The notes beneath the pieces are model-generated. The model made no database searches. It had not been told where the DNA came from and saw only the letters and a list, made by a program, of their open reading frames with translations. This document shows, piece after piece, positions 24,225 through 36,820 of a stretch of 64,000 nucleotides of DNA (the stretch's first letter is position 1; each line of letters begins with the position of its first letter). Location of the stretch: the NCBI GenBank assembly GCA_026027325.1, contig JAMSLZ010000001.1, positions 3,844,001-3,908,000 of the forward strand, read 5' to 3'. The stretch is from Actinomucor elegans (Eukaryota; Mucoromycota; Mucoromycetes; Mucorales; Mucoraceae). The position numbers and the translations under genes were made by a program.

Positions 24225-25239
24225 ATGTACCAATACCATAATCAATCCACTAAAGAAGAAGAATCAACCAGCGCTGGTGCTGATTTGTTCCTATTGTTTG
24301 ATAAATACTCTGGAACAAAGCGTTCAGTATCTACTCCTACATCAGCTAATGTATCTCCATGTATGAGTGACAAAGAATGCACTGACCAAGCCGAAAGCGG
24401 TTCAGACAGTTTCAACCCAAAGAGGTACTCCAATTTCTTTATAATCAAGTCATATATTGACTCACTTTACTTGATAGTCGCCGTATGTCTTTAAACAAAG
24501 CAGAAAGAAGAGCCGAGCATAATGCAATCGAACGCGCTCGTAGAGAATGTCTGAATAGCAAGTTTCAGCAGCTAGCTGAAGCTTTACCAAATCTCCAAAA
24601 CCATCGTCGTCCTTCCAAAGGGCAGATTGTTGAAAAGGCATTGGATTGGGTCAAGCAAAACATGAGTAAAGAAGATAGATATCAGTATCAGATTATGCAG
24701 CTTCAAAATGAAAACAAGAGACTGCTGTCTCAAATCCATCTGGTTCAAGATACAACTTCTTCTCCTGTTACAGCGCCATTTCCTGCTAGTCTTCGCCAGC
24801 AGCAGTATCCTGCAAATGCCACACCTTCTGCCATTGATGTCAGTTTTGCAGAACATGCGGTCTATTACCCTCAAGATACTGTGTATCCTAATACTACTAC
24901 CAGTAATATGGGGCCTTTCAACTGGCAGCAACCTTCTTCTACAGAATATCTATTACCAACTGCCACTACATCGACATCGTCTTTAAGGTTTATGCAAAGC
25001 GAAGATGATGACGAAAGCAGTTCTTCTGGAGAAGAAATGCATCCTATGCACATAGCTTATAATGACATGGCGCAAAGCACTTGTAAGTAACATCTATAGC
25101 TTGATAAAAACTACTAGATAGCTAATCTCCTATAGTATTTGATATGAATCATCATTTAGGTCCTTCCACAAGCTATAAAGCACAGCAGGGGAACTATCTT
25201 CCTACACCAATGTATTCTCATATCACTTACTATTCATAA
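24225..25239 (+). CDS. bHLH transcription factor
   Basis: This is a nuclear DNA-binding protein expected to bind E-boxes as a dimer. Exons 24225-24424, 24478-25082 and 25136-25239 give 302 residues. The basic region reads RRAEHNAIERARRE with His, Glu and Arg at the base-contacting positions typical of CACGTG binders. Helix 1 (LNSKFQQLAEALPNL), a loop, and helix 2 (PSKGQIVEKALDWVKQ) follow. A further leucine-bearing stretch (YQIMQLQNENKRLLSQIHLV) may act as a zipper. The rest is low-complexity and rich in Ser, Thr and Gln. The ATG at 24225 is the first in frame after stop-rich upstream sequence; the open frame extends further 5' without an ATG. Targets are unknown. Confidence 0.9.
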
Positions 25240-27226
25240 TGTTTATTTCCACCATACTACTACTTCTACTATTTATTATTATACTTTATAGCTTTCAATT
25301 GCTCATCGATCATCCATGCAAATCGCAGTTTTTTTCATTTTTTTTTATTTTTTTCATATATGAATAATAATATGAAATTTTGTTACTTTATCACTTGTTG
25401 TGTAATGTCACGTTTTGTTATTGTTTCATACGATTGCTAACAGTAGCTTGGATCAAGAAGCACAATAGGGTCTGTGCATTTTAGACTCTTGATCAAAGCT
25501 TTTTTTTTATTACATTAAAAGGATCTACATCTATTTGTATTTGATCAAACTTGTTCATGGCTAAATGGTCTTTACTGAATATCAATTATTTAGCTGTTAC
25601 ACATTTCCCAACAACTTGAGTGAACCCATGCAAGTTTTTTTTTGCGTAACAAACAGCTCAAACAATAGTTATTTGATCGTTGATCGGCTCTATTGTCTAA
25701 TATAGAAAACAGTTACTCTTTGAGGAAATCATGCACAATGTTACTTTAAAAAATATGATATACTAAAAGGAAGACCTTGCTTTCTGGTAATAATTAAAAA
25801 AAAAAAAACTGTAAGCAATTACTAAGAGCCTTCATGCATTGACCTGGCTTTGAAATAAATGGACTGTGGGATTTAGATATTTCCGCGCTTATTAGATTGT
25901 TTGAAGCTTCTCTATATATTCTACCTTTTTTTTTGGGCGGCCTTTTATTCAACGTGCAGTTAATATCTAGACAGTTTAAAGTTGGATGTTCTTTCTTTCT
26001 GAATTTTTGAGAGCTCTTTTGTTTCATTTTTGTAATACACGTTTTTGTCAGGGAAAAAAATAGTTCGTAGTACTGAAATGATAATATGCCTGAAATTAAA
26101 CAATCTCTCAGATACATGGCTGAATTATAACCTTAATAAGTGTGCTCAATGCGTTCAGAAACCATAGATCCGGAGTTCAATTATATTGAGTTCAATTATA
26201 CCTACTGGAAATGAATTAAAACCGCTCCTCCTGACTGAAATTTCCCAATATAACCTTTATGGAATCTAGGAAATTTCATTCTGTGGAACAAAAAATTACT
26301 AGATAGATTTTCCGTTGTTTTAGCTGCTTAGCCAATTTATCACGATTTGTATATGAATCAGGCCCACATTACGGTAAAATGTTCTATATTGGAACTCATC
26401 TAGCGCCCGATCCCGTTAGTAAAAAAAAAAAAAAAAAAAAAAAAATAGTGAACTAGTAAGAAGCCTCACTGATTACCTTTTCAATTCTCGAATTCTAATC
26501 AATATCAAGCTCCAGTTTGCTCATAGAAAAATAATACTTTCATACTATAGTTTATCCAAGAATTAAATAACTATATCTGTCTATTGGTGAGCTAGTTTTA
26601 TGAGAGTACCCTTTTTTCAATTGACGATAAACTTCACAGCTATTATATTTATCAAGCTCTAGCTCTTATCCATATCAATATATAACTATAAGAGCTAGTT
26701 CATTGGAAAGAGAATATATATATATATATTACATTTTCCCTGATCATTATCCCTTCATCTATCTTCATTGCGGACTTGTATGGTCTTCTTTTTGTGACTA
26801 TATCCACTACCCATTGGTTCAGTTAAATAGTCGCATAAAATATCACATTTCATTATATATCTGACCTACTTTAACGAATTTCTATCAAAATTGGCTCCAT
26901 TAAGGGGAGCAGCCTTTTATTTTATAATTTTCCCAGAAGACACTATTATACTTTGCTTTATAGATATAGAATGGGTTTTATGATTCAAAGGACTATTTTA
27001 TTTAATCAACGACAACCAATTACATTTGTAGTATATATCCTAGTTAACGCTTCAAATTACCCAAAAAAAGCGTCTCTTTCTTGCTTAGATATCTTTATGA
27101 CTTAAAAAAGAGTCTATCAATACAGTACTACGAATAAATGTTACTAAGGTGGGATTACTCGTTTTATTGAAACAGAATACTGACAGTATGTATCAACACA
27201 TGTGGAATACAAGTTCTTTATTTGTT
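25240..27226. other. Intergenic region with A25 tract and repeat copy
   Basis: No gene is supported in these 2 kb. A run of 25 A residues lies at 26421-26445. The stretch 26655-26704 belongs to a second small repeat family, ending in AGAGCTAGTTCATT, also seen near 37722 and 37915. The 25794-26117 frame is low-complexity. Confidence 0.5.
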
Positions 27227-27959
27227 TTATTGATGTGCGTTATGCTGTGGAACATATTGAAACGTTCCATCTGCAATCCAGGAAGGGATTACTTCATTGG
27301 ATAACAGAGGCGAGCCAATGGGTGTACCATACATTGTATTATGAAGAGGTTTATCATGTATAAAATGACGTTGAGGTGACGGTCTATTTGTTATGATATC
27401 GTTATGATTGCTTATTGGGGAAGGTATTGTATTGTCATTATATAGAGAATAAATTGGAAATGTTAAAAAATCAGATTGAGAAGCTACTACTGATGGTGGT
27501 GTAACATGTTGGTCTATTTTGTGATTTTGTGGTAACACAGGCAGTGCACTATCTTGATGTTGGGATTCTAATAATGACATTGGTCTCCGTTTATAAGGTC
27601 CTCTTTTGATTCCTTTTTTTCGCTCTTTACGAACAGAGTTTTTACATGTATCAACTAGATTATGCTTTATACATCGTTGACAAGGTCTACCATCATCACA
27701 CTTTTTACAAGCCTTTTGACAATTGACTAATAAAGCAATATCAGTAGATTGGCCTAAAATAAACAGGTTTGAGGGACGTACCACATGCGTTTTTTACTTG
27801 TCTGCGTTTCGGTTTGCTTAGTGGCAAAACGGGTTGTACGTTATTGCTAAAGTCGGTCATATTAGCCGCAGTTTGAGGAATAGAAGCATTAGTGTATTGC
27901 TGCTGAAGTAGTAATTGGCGATTGAGTGGTGTATAATAAAGAGTATTATCTTGTTCCAT
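27227..27959 (-). CDS. Zn2Cys6 fungal-type transcription factor (short form)
   Basis: This is a nuclear DNA-binding regulator with a binuclear zinc cluster. Minus-strand exons 27959-27782 and 27726-27227 give 225 residues. The cluster, built across the intron, is C59-x2-C62-x6-C69-x5-C75-x2-C78-x8-C87 (CVNCQKACKKCDDGRPCQRC and onward), preceded by a basic patch KPKRRQVKN and followed by a strongly basic linker (KERKKGIKRGPYKRR). The remainder is Pro-, Ser- and His-rich with no middle-homology domain, so the protein is much shorter than most members of the class. The gene faces the same direction as the hydrolase gene beside it. Its targets are unknown, although CGG-type palindromes exist elsewhere in the window. 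Confidence 0.93.
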
Positions 27960-28212
27960 AGTTGAGTTCTATATGTACACACTATCTATCGAAAAACAAA
28001 ACAAAAAAAGCAAATATAAGCGCAACAAGAGAGAAGAGAAAAGAAGAAAGAGGACCTCTTATTGATGTCACTCATATAGAACCATCATGATCATATTTTT
28101 CATCGGGACACGAAAAAAAACAACCAACCAGACAAGATACGCATAATAATGAAACCGTCCTAATAATCATCATCCCACAAGGGTCTATTTTAATATATAT
28201 ATATATATATAT

Positions 28213-29131
28213 CTATTCTATAAACTTGGAAACAAATGCAACCGTTTCATTACGAGAAGGTGCATTCGAAGGCACAACGTGACTATGCAGCAATTTAGTA
28301 ACAAAATCACTCAAATCCTCCAAAAAAACTTACCCTCCACTATGTCGAATCACTGCAGGGTCCATACATTGATCCACAAGTCCTTGTTGAAGCGTAGGTG
28401 GAATCAATTTATCTTCTTCACCGATCATATGAAGTGTTGGTGTAGAAATCTTGTGAGTCCAAATGTCTTGTGTAGCCTTTTGAGGCATTGGTTTGAATCC
28501 AGCTGCAAGCATAGCGAATTTAAAGTTGGGATGATCAAAATCAGGGCCAAACAGTGAGGGTGTTGCAGCACGATTCTCTAAAGCAATCAACATTACCGCT
28601 GCTAAACAAGCGCCTTGAGAGAAACCAAATATACCATCAAAAGGGCCCTGTCAAAAAATAATGTATGAGTACACAAATAAATACACCAGATATAATATTA
28701 CCTCTTTGATCATCACGTCCTTCAAAAAGCTCAAAGATTCTTTAAATCCCATATAATATCCGTCTTCCGTTAGTTGATCGTTATAGGGCTGCCACCAAGC
28801 AAAAGGCTTTCCCTCTAAATCATCATATGTCAAAAAAAATAACTTCCCTTTCAGTTGCAGTAGTTTTTACCTTCGGGTGCATTCTCATCGGCAGCAGCAG
28901 CTCTATGAGCTTCCGAGGTATATTTAGGATCAGTTGTCATTTGTGGTGCAGTAACATAAACTACAAATAAAAAATGAGAGGTGTATTCACTAACTCATAA
29001 CTTGGCAACTTACCCATATCTGCCATTTTGTCCAACTTTTTTCTGATAACCGAAGTCTTTTTACGGAAAACAGTGGCATTTTGAACCATGCCATGAAGAC
29101 AAAGGATACGCAATTTCTTTTGTGAAGTCAT
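28213..29131 (-). CDS. FSH-family serine hydrolase (alpha/beta fold)
   Basis: This is a probable cytosolic esterase of the family that includes yeast Fsh1 and human OVCA2. Minus-strand exons 29131-29014, 28960-28871, 28814-28702, 28647-28334 and 28282-28213 give 234 residues, the normal size. It opens with KLRILCLHGMVQNATVFRKK, has the nucleophile elbow GFSQGA (Ser117), the acid region GEEDKLIPP (Asp186) and the catalytic histidine in GGHVVPSN (His213), the last contributed by the terminal exon. FAWWQPYND is another family block. All three catalytic residues are present, so it should be active. The natural substrate is not known. A decayed transposon begins 145 bp upstream of its start. Confidence 0.94.
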
Positions 29132-29275
29132 AGTGGTATCTTTTTTGGAGAATGATATAAGAGAATGTAAAAAAAAGACAGTAAAAAAAAAAAAAAAAAA
29201 CTTTTTCTGAAAGCAGGTTATGTATTGATTTTTGACTATAAATCTGCGGATAATAATTTTTAGTTTTGCGGACAA

Positions 29276-30762
29276 TACTTTTTTTTTTTTTGCGGACAGT
29301 TTATTTACTTAGCGCTCTTAGAGCATTGGCCCAAGGACCAGACGTCTATCAAAAACGAATATGAATGACTTATTCAATTTGCACAACTATCAACTGATAT
29401 GGTTTTGGCTGATTCAACGATTCTTGTGCTCAGATTGTCATCTGCATTCAGCCAATCTCTTCTAATACCTCCCTTGACTTTGGACCAAAACAATTCAATA
29501 GAGTTCAAAAATGGTGAGTAAAGTAGCAAGTAGTATGTAGCTTTATATCCGCGCGATGCAATCAAGTTTTGAACCTTAGTGAATTTATGAATGGCAACGT
29601 TGTTTACAATAATATAAAGCTCTTTCATATCAAATTGATCCAAAGTATCCATGACACCAACCAAAAACTCCATGAAATACTCACTACGAGTAACCTATTT
29701 TGGTGTTTATTTCAACCTCTTCAGTCTTGCTGTTTCTTCTTTTTCTTTTTTGAACAACCTTTGACTTACGAAATGTAAGATCAATCACTCCCTTTTCACA
29801 AATGGCATCAATTATTGATATTGTGATGTCTCTGTTTGCAGGAATTACTGCTTTAGTAGACATTCCTCTCTTCGATCTACCAAAGTTTCTACGAATATGC
29901 ATGTTAAAGCCTACCTCATCAATGAAAACGCAATTTTCATCACTTTTTCACTCAGGAATCTTATCTCTACGTATCTAGAGATTACTAAGAGCCGTCCTTG
30001 AAGATACAAGTGTTTCTAATTTCTTAAGAGTTAAAGCATATGAGACGAGATGTTTATGAAGGCCTGACGACGTAATCGATTCAATTTCGTCCAAAGCTTC
30101 AAGCAATACATCTCTTGCCTGCCAGAGTACAACTTATGGAGTCTTGCCATAAAGCTCACACAGAAATTCGGTGTGATGAAGCTGAAGTTTTCTATCCCAA
30201 CTTACTTGTTGCTTCTTACCATCTGGCAAGTATTTTTCATCATCCTGTAAGTCTTTTGTTCGTTCAATAATTCTAACAATTTCTCTTACTTTTCTTGCAG
30301 AAAGATCTTCCTCGATGACAAGATCAAGTTATTGTACTTGTTCAGGTGAGTAGGATCTATATGCTCATCGGTTCTTTCTTTTTTGATGGGTCTTCTTTCT
30401 GCGTTGCTTCGGATCATTCTGAACTTTTACAATAACTTGAGCTTCTGCTTTTGGCTGATTTTTATTCTCCAGGTTCTGGCAATATGCCTAATTACTCTTC
30501 AAATCCAAAAGATTTTTGACTACCGGTTCAGGCAGATTCTCATCTGTACCTAGCTCTTCCCAGTGATGCCATTCTAATTCTGCAGTTTGGTATAAGCCGT
30601 TTATATTCTCAATCTCCATTGGATCGTATTTTGGAATCTCGTCTAAAACATTAAAACAATGCATATACTGATTTGATACGTCGTAAGTACACATTTTGTA
30701 GCGATGCAAAGCAAATGAATAGAAAACTGCTCACAAATTTACAGCCAAAAAAAAAAAAGTTA
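29276..30762 (-). mobile_element. Decayed IS630/Tc1-type DDE transposon
   Basis: The element is about 1.49 kb. On the minus strand the transposase frame starts near 30709 and runs to about 29310, broken by several in-frame stops (for example TAG at 30488-30490). Catalytic blocks can be followed: FIDEVGFN at about 29903-29929 (first Asp), ELYIIVNNVAIHK at about 29590-29620, where the usual Asp of the D-N pair is Asn, and LNSIELFWSKVK (final acidic residue). A TGA at 29374-29376 replaces an expected Trp near the C-terminus. Both ends show CTTTTTTTTTTTTG-like sequence in inverted orientation next to TA dinucleotides, consistent with TA target sites. It is inactive by these lesions. Confidence 0.85.
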
Positions 30763-32412
30763 AGGTTGTTCATTGACAATATGTCCCGTGCCCCGTAACG
30801 ACTGTGCTTGTTTATTCCTTCGTTACTTCACATTCTATACTCTTGTAACTTCACACTCTCTAGTTACAACGATGCTTAACAGATATCTAAAGGTCGATTA
30901 TACTTTTAATGTATGCAGCGTTTTATGAGAATATCCAAACAAAGCATTTCTTGTACTTATCTAGGAAAAAAAAACCTGTGAAAAAGTTAGAATAAGCCTT
31001 TCTTTTGTTATTCCTTGTATATGAGGAAAAAGACAGCTTCCCACTCGTAGCTGGGTGTCTAGTTAAAGGCAAACTGCAGCCACAAATTTCTCCGGCGTAG
31101 GGCAGGGTAAATGTGTACTTTACCATTATGTTTTTTCAAACACAAAAAAGTAGAAACATGAAGTAAGGATTTATCTTATAATCATTTATCTTGTTTTCGC
31201 TGTTCATTATTAAGGATTGCACAGCAATCAGATTCTTCTTTTAAAGTAAGAATAAGCACATGCTGAATAGCGACATATCCTAACATAAAAACATTAGTTT
31301 GATAGTAATTTAGAATAAAATTATAAAACTAAAATGTGCAATTGTCGTTTGAAATGGTTTACATATATAAAAGAATTGATAACGAACATGTGACGTGAGC
31401 AAAGTCATAGGCGCAAGTGATTTTTATTTTATTATGACTTACCAGATAAGTGCATGCATTATGTAATGTTTGTAAGGTATGAAATATATAACTAGAGTGA
31501 GTCTTTGATAAACCAAGTAGGCCTCTAGTTTATTGATAATAAGATAGTTTTCTAGCTTAGATTATTTATAATAGCGAATGTATCTTAGTGATTAGATTAT
31601 ATAGGATATAATTGATTCATGATCTTGTTATCTATATTAATGAATTAGATGTCAGGATAAACTATGGATAAGCATTCCTTGTTCTTGATCTTGGTTAACA
31701 TCAATCACTAATTGCCTAGTACCTTAATGCGGAAGGTTTATATGTTATACTAGTCTAGAGCTGAAGATCAATGGTCGCCTTTTACAGCTGAGTTAGTTAA
31801 TCGGGGTATCAATATCTTATAAGGTCTATAATCACTACATGTCATAATGCATTCTTTGTTAATTTTGAAAATGTTAGCTTTTATCAGTTGCTTGAATTCT
31901 TTTTCTGTATATTCTCTGTTTAAATATTTAAATAAAGCAAAGCTTGCTATAGTATTCTTTGACGCTTTTTCTTGTATAGTGCATAATGATACATTTAATC
32001 GCATACAAAAAAAGATGAAGGCACTTTTTTGTTTCGCGGTCTTTAAATCTTCACTAAAAAAAAAATTCAAATGCTGATTTTTTATCAAGTACAGTCCAAT
32101 AAATTACTGAAACATGGGATGATCTTTATACTATTAGGTACATCATGTTACTCTACACTCGTTTGTCAAAATACGTCGTACCAACAAAGATATTCATAGT
32201 ATTCATTTGGATTTAAGAGGAAGTCTTGGAGGAAAAGAACGAAGGAGAAGAAGAAGGAAATGATTTAATCACAGATAGCCAATGAAAAACCAAAGAAAAC
32301 AGCAGTCATTTTCTGTGCCAGAACAAAGAATGTTGCTTTCTTCGACAGCTTGTTCTTACATTCAGGACAATTTTTAAACCATTTTTGATCATTTGGCGTG
32401 TAATTGAAGACA
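30763..32412. other. Intergenic region without supported genes
   Basis: No gene is seen in these 1.65 kb. The frames at 30923-31126 and 31768-32088 show no family motifs. The last 200 bases are the promoter and leader of the nucleoporin gene, with a purine-rich GGAAGAAGAAGG-type tract near 32220-32260. Confidence 0.5.
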
Positions 32413-33557
32413 ATGTCAGCCGATAATATATTTAGACCCCTTTTTACCGAAGGTTCAAGCTTGAATAGTCAGCCAGCTCAAGCACCAACCACTCTCAATA
32501 GCACAGCGACCGCGTTACCAACTCCCCTAGATTCGACTGTCCCATTATTCTCCAATCCACCTGCAACTCAAAAAGATCTCTCCACTATTGCACCTGCTTT
32601 TTTTGTCGGTGTCCCAGAAAAAGAAAACAAAGTTACATTTCAAGTAGACGCGAAAGAATCGAACGATGCTCCTATTGGTTATGGTGATCGAAGACTTTCA
32701 GGCATACTTTCAGAGGTAAAATCTAGACAGAATGCGCTTTTATACCAATTTGATCTTACAAGATACCTGCTCGGACTTGTATTGTAGACCATTGAAAAGT
32801 CAAAAAAGGATGAACAAGAGAAACGACCACCCACCAAGTAAATAGTACCATGTTTTATGCAATTCATTATGTTAATAAGCCAGTTTTAGACAAATCAGAT
32901 CAAGGACTCCAGACGCTACACGAGGATTGTTTGGTAATGGAGTTATTCCAAAGAAACCTAGAGGTAATGGATTGTTAACCTAAAGTATACTCGTCTTTTT
33001 ACTCACCCAGTTTAATATAGTAGCCGCGCCTGAGGACGAAGCAATGACTGAGTCAAAGTAACAATCAATGCATTATCGACCAAAGCTTAAACTCATAGCT
33101 CTCTATTTTTTTCAATAGGACCCCAGTGATAGGATACGAAGAAACCAAGTCAATTAGGGTATTTGGATACCCAACTCATCTGGTCAATACTGTGATTCAG
33201 CATTTTGTAAAATATGGCAAAATTGAAAGATACGAACAATCTCCTGGTAACTGGATCACGATCTTTTATGAAGAAAGTTCTTCTGCCAATGCTGCTCTTA
33301 AAAGTAATGGCATTGTTATCTCAAAAAACTACTTGATCGGTGTTTCTCTTAACTACGCTCCTCCGCAAGATATACATTTTGTCAAGACACAGGATGAAAC
33401 AGGATCCGCTTACAAAACATCCACTATCAAGAAAGTCAATAATGGACTTGGCAGTGGTAAAGCAGGTGTGAGCGCAATTGATCAGCGTAATACGGACAGT
33501 TCGCCTCTTTATCAAAGCTTATTTACCAGAGTCAAAGAATCTTTTCTTGGTTGGTAA
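32413..33557 (+). CDS. Nucleoporin of the Nup35/Nup53 family (MPPN domain)
   Basis: This is a structural component of the inner ring of the nuclear pore complex. Five exons (32413-32715, 32788-32837, 32890-32963, 33021-33057, 33119-33557) give 300 residues. A Ser/Thr/Pro-rich N-terminus (NIFRPLFTEG) is followed by RSRTPDATRGLFGNG and then the non-canonical RRM fold that dimerises in this family: SIRVFGYPTHLVNTVIQHF, YGKIERYEQ and NWITIFYEE. The C-terminus SLFTRVKESFLGW can form an amphipathic helix, matching the membrane-binding tail of yeast Nup53 and Nup59 and vertebrate Nup35. The ATG at 32413 is the first ATG in the open frame. The mitochondrial carrier gene follows 326 bp downstream on the same strand. 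Confidence 0.9.
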
Positions 33558-33883
33558 ATGTTTATAGAAATAAAGGAACCTTGTTATATAAGACAAAACA
33601 TAATGAGCCTAATTGCATTTGAAAAATGCATTTATGAAACAGGCTAACCAATCACAGTGGTTTATCGCAATGAGCAAGGTTGACGATCTACTGGTTCTGC
33701 CCTACGAATCTACAATAAATAACTGGGGAAGTTTTGATTGGCTATTGCGCTTGAGTCACTTTTCTTTTAAGGGCTAATCATGCTTGAATTATTGACTATC
33801 AGAGATAACCATATCATATAAAAACCCCACATCCAGGTTCTTTTTTTTTTTCTGCACTTTTTTTTATCTCATTATAATACAAA
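33558..33883. other. Short intergenic region before mitochondrial carrier
   Basis: These 326 bp hold the terminator of the nucleoporin gene and the promoter of the carrier gene. A TATAAAAACC motif at about 33818 and a pyrimidine tract just upstream of the ATG are visible. Confidence 0.45.
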
Positions 33884-34916
33884 ATGGCTTCGGTAGCAGA
33901 TCAATTCAAAAGTAAATCGTTATTATCCATTGCACAGCATTTTTCGGGTTCACTAAACTTTTGTTTCCGCCTTTATAGTTCATTTCACATCTGGAGCAGT
34001 AGGACTTTCCCTCTCTTACGCTTGTATGCATCCTCTCGATACCATTAAAACACGTATTCAAGCGGACACGACAGGCAATTGGCGCCAAGTGATCTTTTCC
34101 CGAGCAACGCTTCACAGTCTTGGAAAAGGCTTCTTCGTTTCTGCCTTGGGAGCAGCAGGCCAAGGCGGTGCTCGTTTCAGCACTTATGAATACTGCAAAT
34201 CAAGAATGTTACCCAAGAAAAAGAATGCTCTCACTATCCCTGTCACGGCTTTGTCTGCAGTCCTCGGTGATCTTGCCTCTAGCGTCATCAAAGTGCCCCG
34301 CGAAGTCATTACAGCCAAACTCCAAATCGATCATTACAAAACCAATGCTCTAGGTCAAAAACCCAATGCTGCCTTTGTTATTCGCCAGACCTTGCTGGAG
34401 GAGGGACCCAAGGGTCTTTTCCGTGGTTTTTGGGCTATTGCTGCTCGTGATTCACCTTTTATGATTATTTTGCTGGTATCATATGAGAATTTCAAGGCAT
34501 TCCATCATCGATCTGTACGAGAGACGCTTGAAAAAACAAGAGAATACGCAAGAAAGCAAAAGCAAGTGGTGGCAGGTGCAGCTTTTGAAGAATTAGAGGC
34601 TGATATTCCTACCATGCGTAGTATTCTATATGGCGGCGTAAGTGGGTTCTTGGCTGGTTATTTCACAACGCCTATGGATGTTCTCCGTACCCGTATGATT
34701 GCACAAAAGTCTATCAAGTCAGTGACAGTAACAGAAATGGCTAAGTCCATGATAGCTCGATCTTGGTCTCGTATTGGTGTTAGTACAGCAAGAAAATCAG
34801 TAGATACTTACCATGCCTTTTTTGTCGGTGCTCTCCCAAGAAGCATTTGGTGGTTTGGTATCTGTGGCATCTTCTTTCCCACCTATGAAACTTTGAAATC
34901 TCTTATGAACAACTGA
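33884..34916 (+). CDS. Mitochondrial carrier family protein
   Basis: This is a solute carrier of the mitochondrial inner membrane (SLC25 type). Exons 33884-33911 and 33979-34916 give 321 residues, the standard length. Three repeats each carry the P-x-[DE]-x-x-[KR] signature: MHPLDTIKTRIQ, VPREVITAKLQ and TPMDVLRTRMIAQ, with six hydrophobic segments between. Linkers such as GFFVSALGAAGQGGARFSTYE and GLFRGFWAIAARDSPFMIIL are typical of the fold. A charged insertion of about 60 residues (ETLEKTREYARKQKQ and onward) lies before the third repeat. The first exon supplies only nine residues. The substrate cannot be told from the sequence. Confidence 0.93.
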
Positions 34917-36820
34917 ACATAATATAGAAACCCTTGAGGGAAAAAATCACCATTTTACATAGTTTTTTTTTTTTTTTGCATACCCACACATTATTTTTTT
35001 CCCCCTTGTATAACATAATACTGTATCATCATTATAATAATACTATCAATGGCTTTTATTTAGAATAAAACAAATACTTTTTCTATTAATATCACTAGCA
35101 CTAGTGTATTCTTCCGTTGAAAAGTTAAGTCAGAAAGAAGTTGCATTGGCGCTTGTCGTTTCCAATTTAAGCTTCTATAAACAAGTGTCCATCATAGTGA
35201 TAATACAATGATAAATCGTTATGTATATACTTCATTTGTGCAATGCCATGAAAAACAGAGTTTACTGGTGGTTTTAACTGGATACAAAGGTTAGTGATGG
35301 CGCAGGACAGTAGATCACCAGCTTTTTCTCTCGAATGGAACGAAAAAAGATCAATTATCAAAACATATTCCTTGTTAAAGATTATAATGTGTTAGTGTAA
35401 TACTTCATTTTGCACATGAACTTTTGTACCAGATGCGATGTATAACTGAGATTGACCGGCAGGTCTAGAGATCGCAGTGTCTGTTTTTTTGTATGAAGTG
35501 TAAGTAATTTATATACTGACTAATACTCATCACATGCCAGTTAAAAGATAGTTTTAGAAGATGTAGTAGCTCATTATAAGTACGGACTGATTATCTGATA
35601 CGACATTTAACCGGGTCGTGTCGAAAGGTCTATTAATAATTAGGCCTAGGTCATATGGAATGTATATAATTCTTTACCAGTTCTTAATGTATAATATACC
35701 TGTTGTACTTTAGCCAAACAATAGTCTTATGTAGCAAATGCAGAAATTCATTCTAAGCGCGCGCTGGTCATCAAATGCTGCGATATTGAGCTACCAGGAT
35801 CGGTCAAAGAGTATAGAGTTGTTAAAAATGAGGCGAGGATATATTATTTCCAAGGGAGCCTTTGGAACTACTTTTTTTTGTAGAAAGCTAAAGCAACATT
35901 TTAAAGGTACTACATAAGTTTGTTACATATGTAAGTATGTAACTTTTTTTTTTCATTTTATAAAATGCTCGAGTTATGATTGCATTAATAAAAAGGGAAA
36001 AAACGATCCATATCACAGATAATTTCATGAATTGATGCGCATATCAAATATTTTATACACCATTTGAAGCTAACTCAAATTTCTAAGAACCTTGATCGAT
36101 GGAGCATTTTTATTATTCTAAACTCGATTTGAATTATGCCAAACAACTAATTTGACCCAAGTAAGCCTCAGCTTTGATTTCAAATCTCCGACGTCAATAA
36201 AAACAAGAAAACACCGTGGTGGTGGGCATATTATCTTTATGTCGCTTTTGAACAGTATGAAACACGTTTTACAAGCATAATATTTCATGCAATTTGCAAT
36301 TTGCTATAGGTAGCTCAAAGTATATATTTACATTTTTTTTTTTTTTTTTTTTTTTTACTACAAAAAAAAAAATTGAACAAATGCCAACAACTCTGTTAAG
36401 CCATAATCCTCGGAAGATAGTCGGATAATTTTTGGCCATAACTACATCAGCAGAGACTAGATGCCCTGCATTCACCTGCCTTTAAACGCGCCTCCTGTGT
36501 TTTCTAAGGCAACCAATAAGCTACCTAGCGTGTCTGTGTACAACTTTTTATTTATTTATGCACTGTATACAGTGAATAATTTGCAATGTACGATGAAATA
36601 GGTTGAGCTATAGTAATATTAATTATACAGGATAGCAAATGAAGCAAATAATAGTAGATTCTGATAAATGCTCACTTGAGTTTCATGTTAGTTTTTATCA
36701 ACGTTCTGTCATTTATTTTATCTCAAAGCTAGTAGTCACAAAAAGTCAAAAAAAAAAATACATATTTCTTCCCTTGGAAGCGCAGCTTTTTCATTTTCCT
36801 TGTTTTCATTATAATATAAC
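34917..36820. other. Intergenic region with repeat copy and T24/A11 tract
   Basis: No gene is supported in these 1.9 kb. A copy of the dispersed repeat lies at 35597-35633 (GACATTTAACCGGG followed by GTGTCGA). A run of 24 T (36333-36356) followed by five bases and 11 A (36362-36372) could form a hairpin. Short open frames at 35167-35361 and 36269-36475 lack support. Confidence 0.5.

Noticed and set aside
31768..32088. Minus-strand 106-codon frame
   Set aside because: Lys/Phe-rich, typical of AT-rich non-coding DNA; the opposite strand is equally open.
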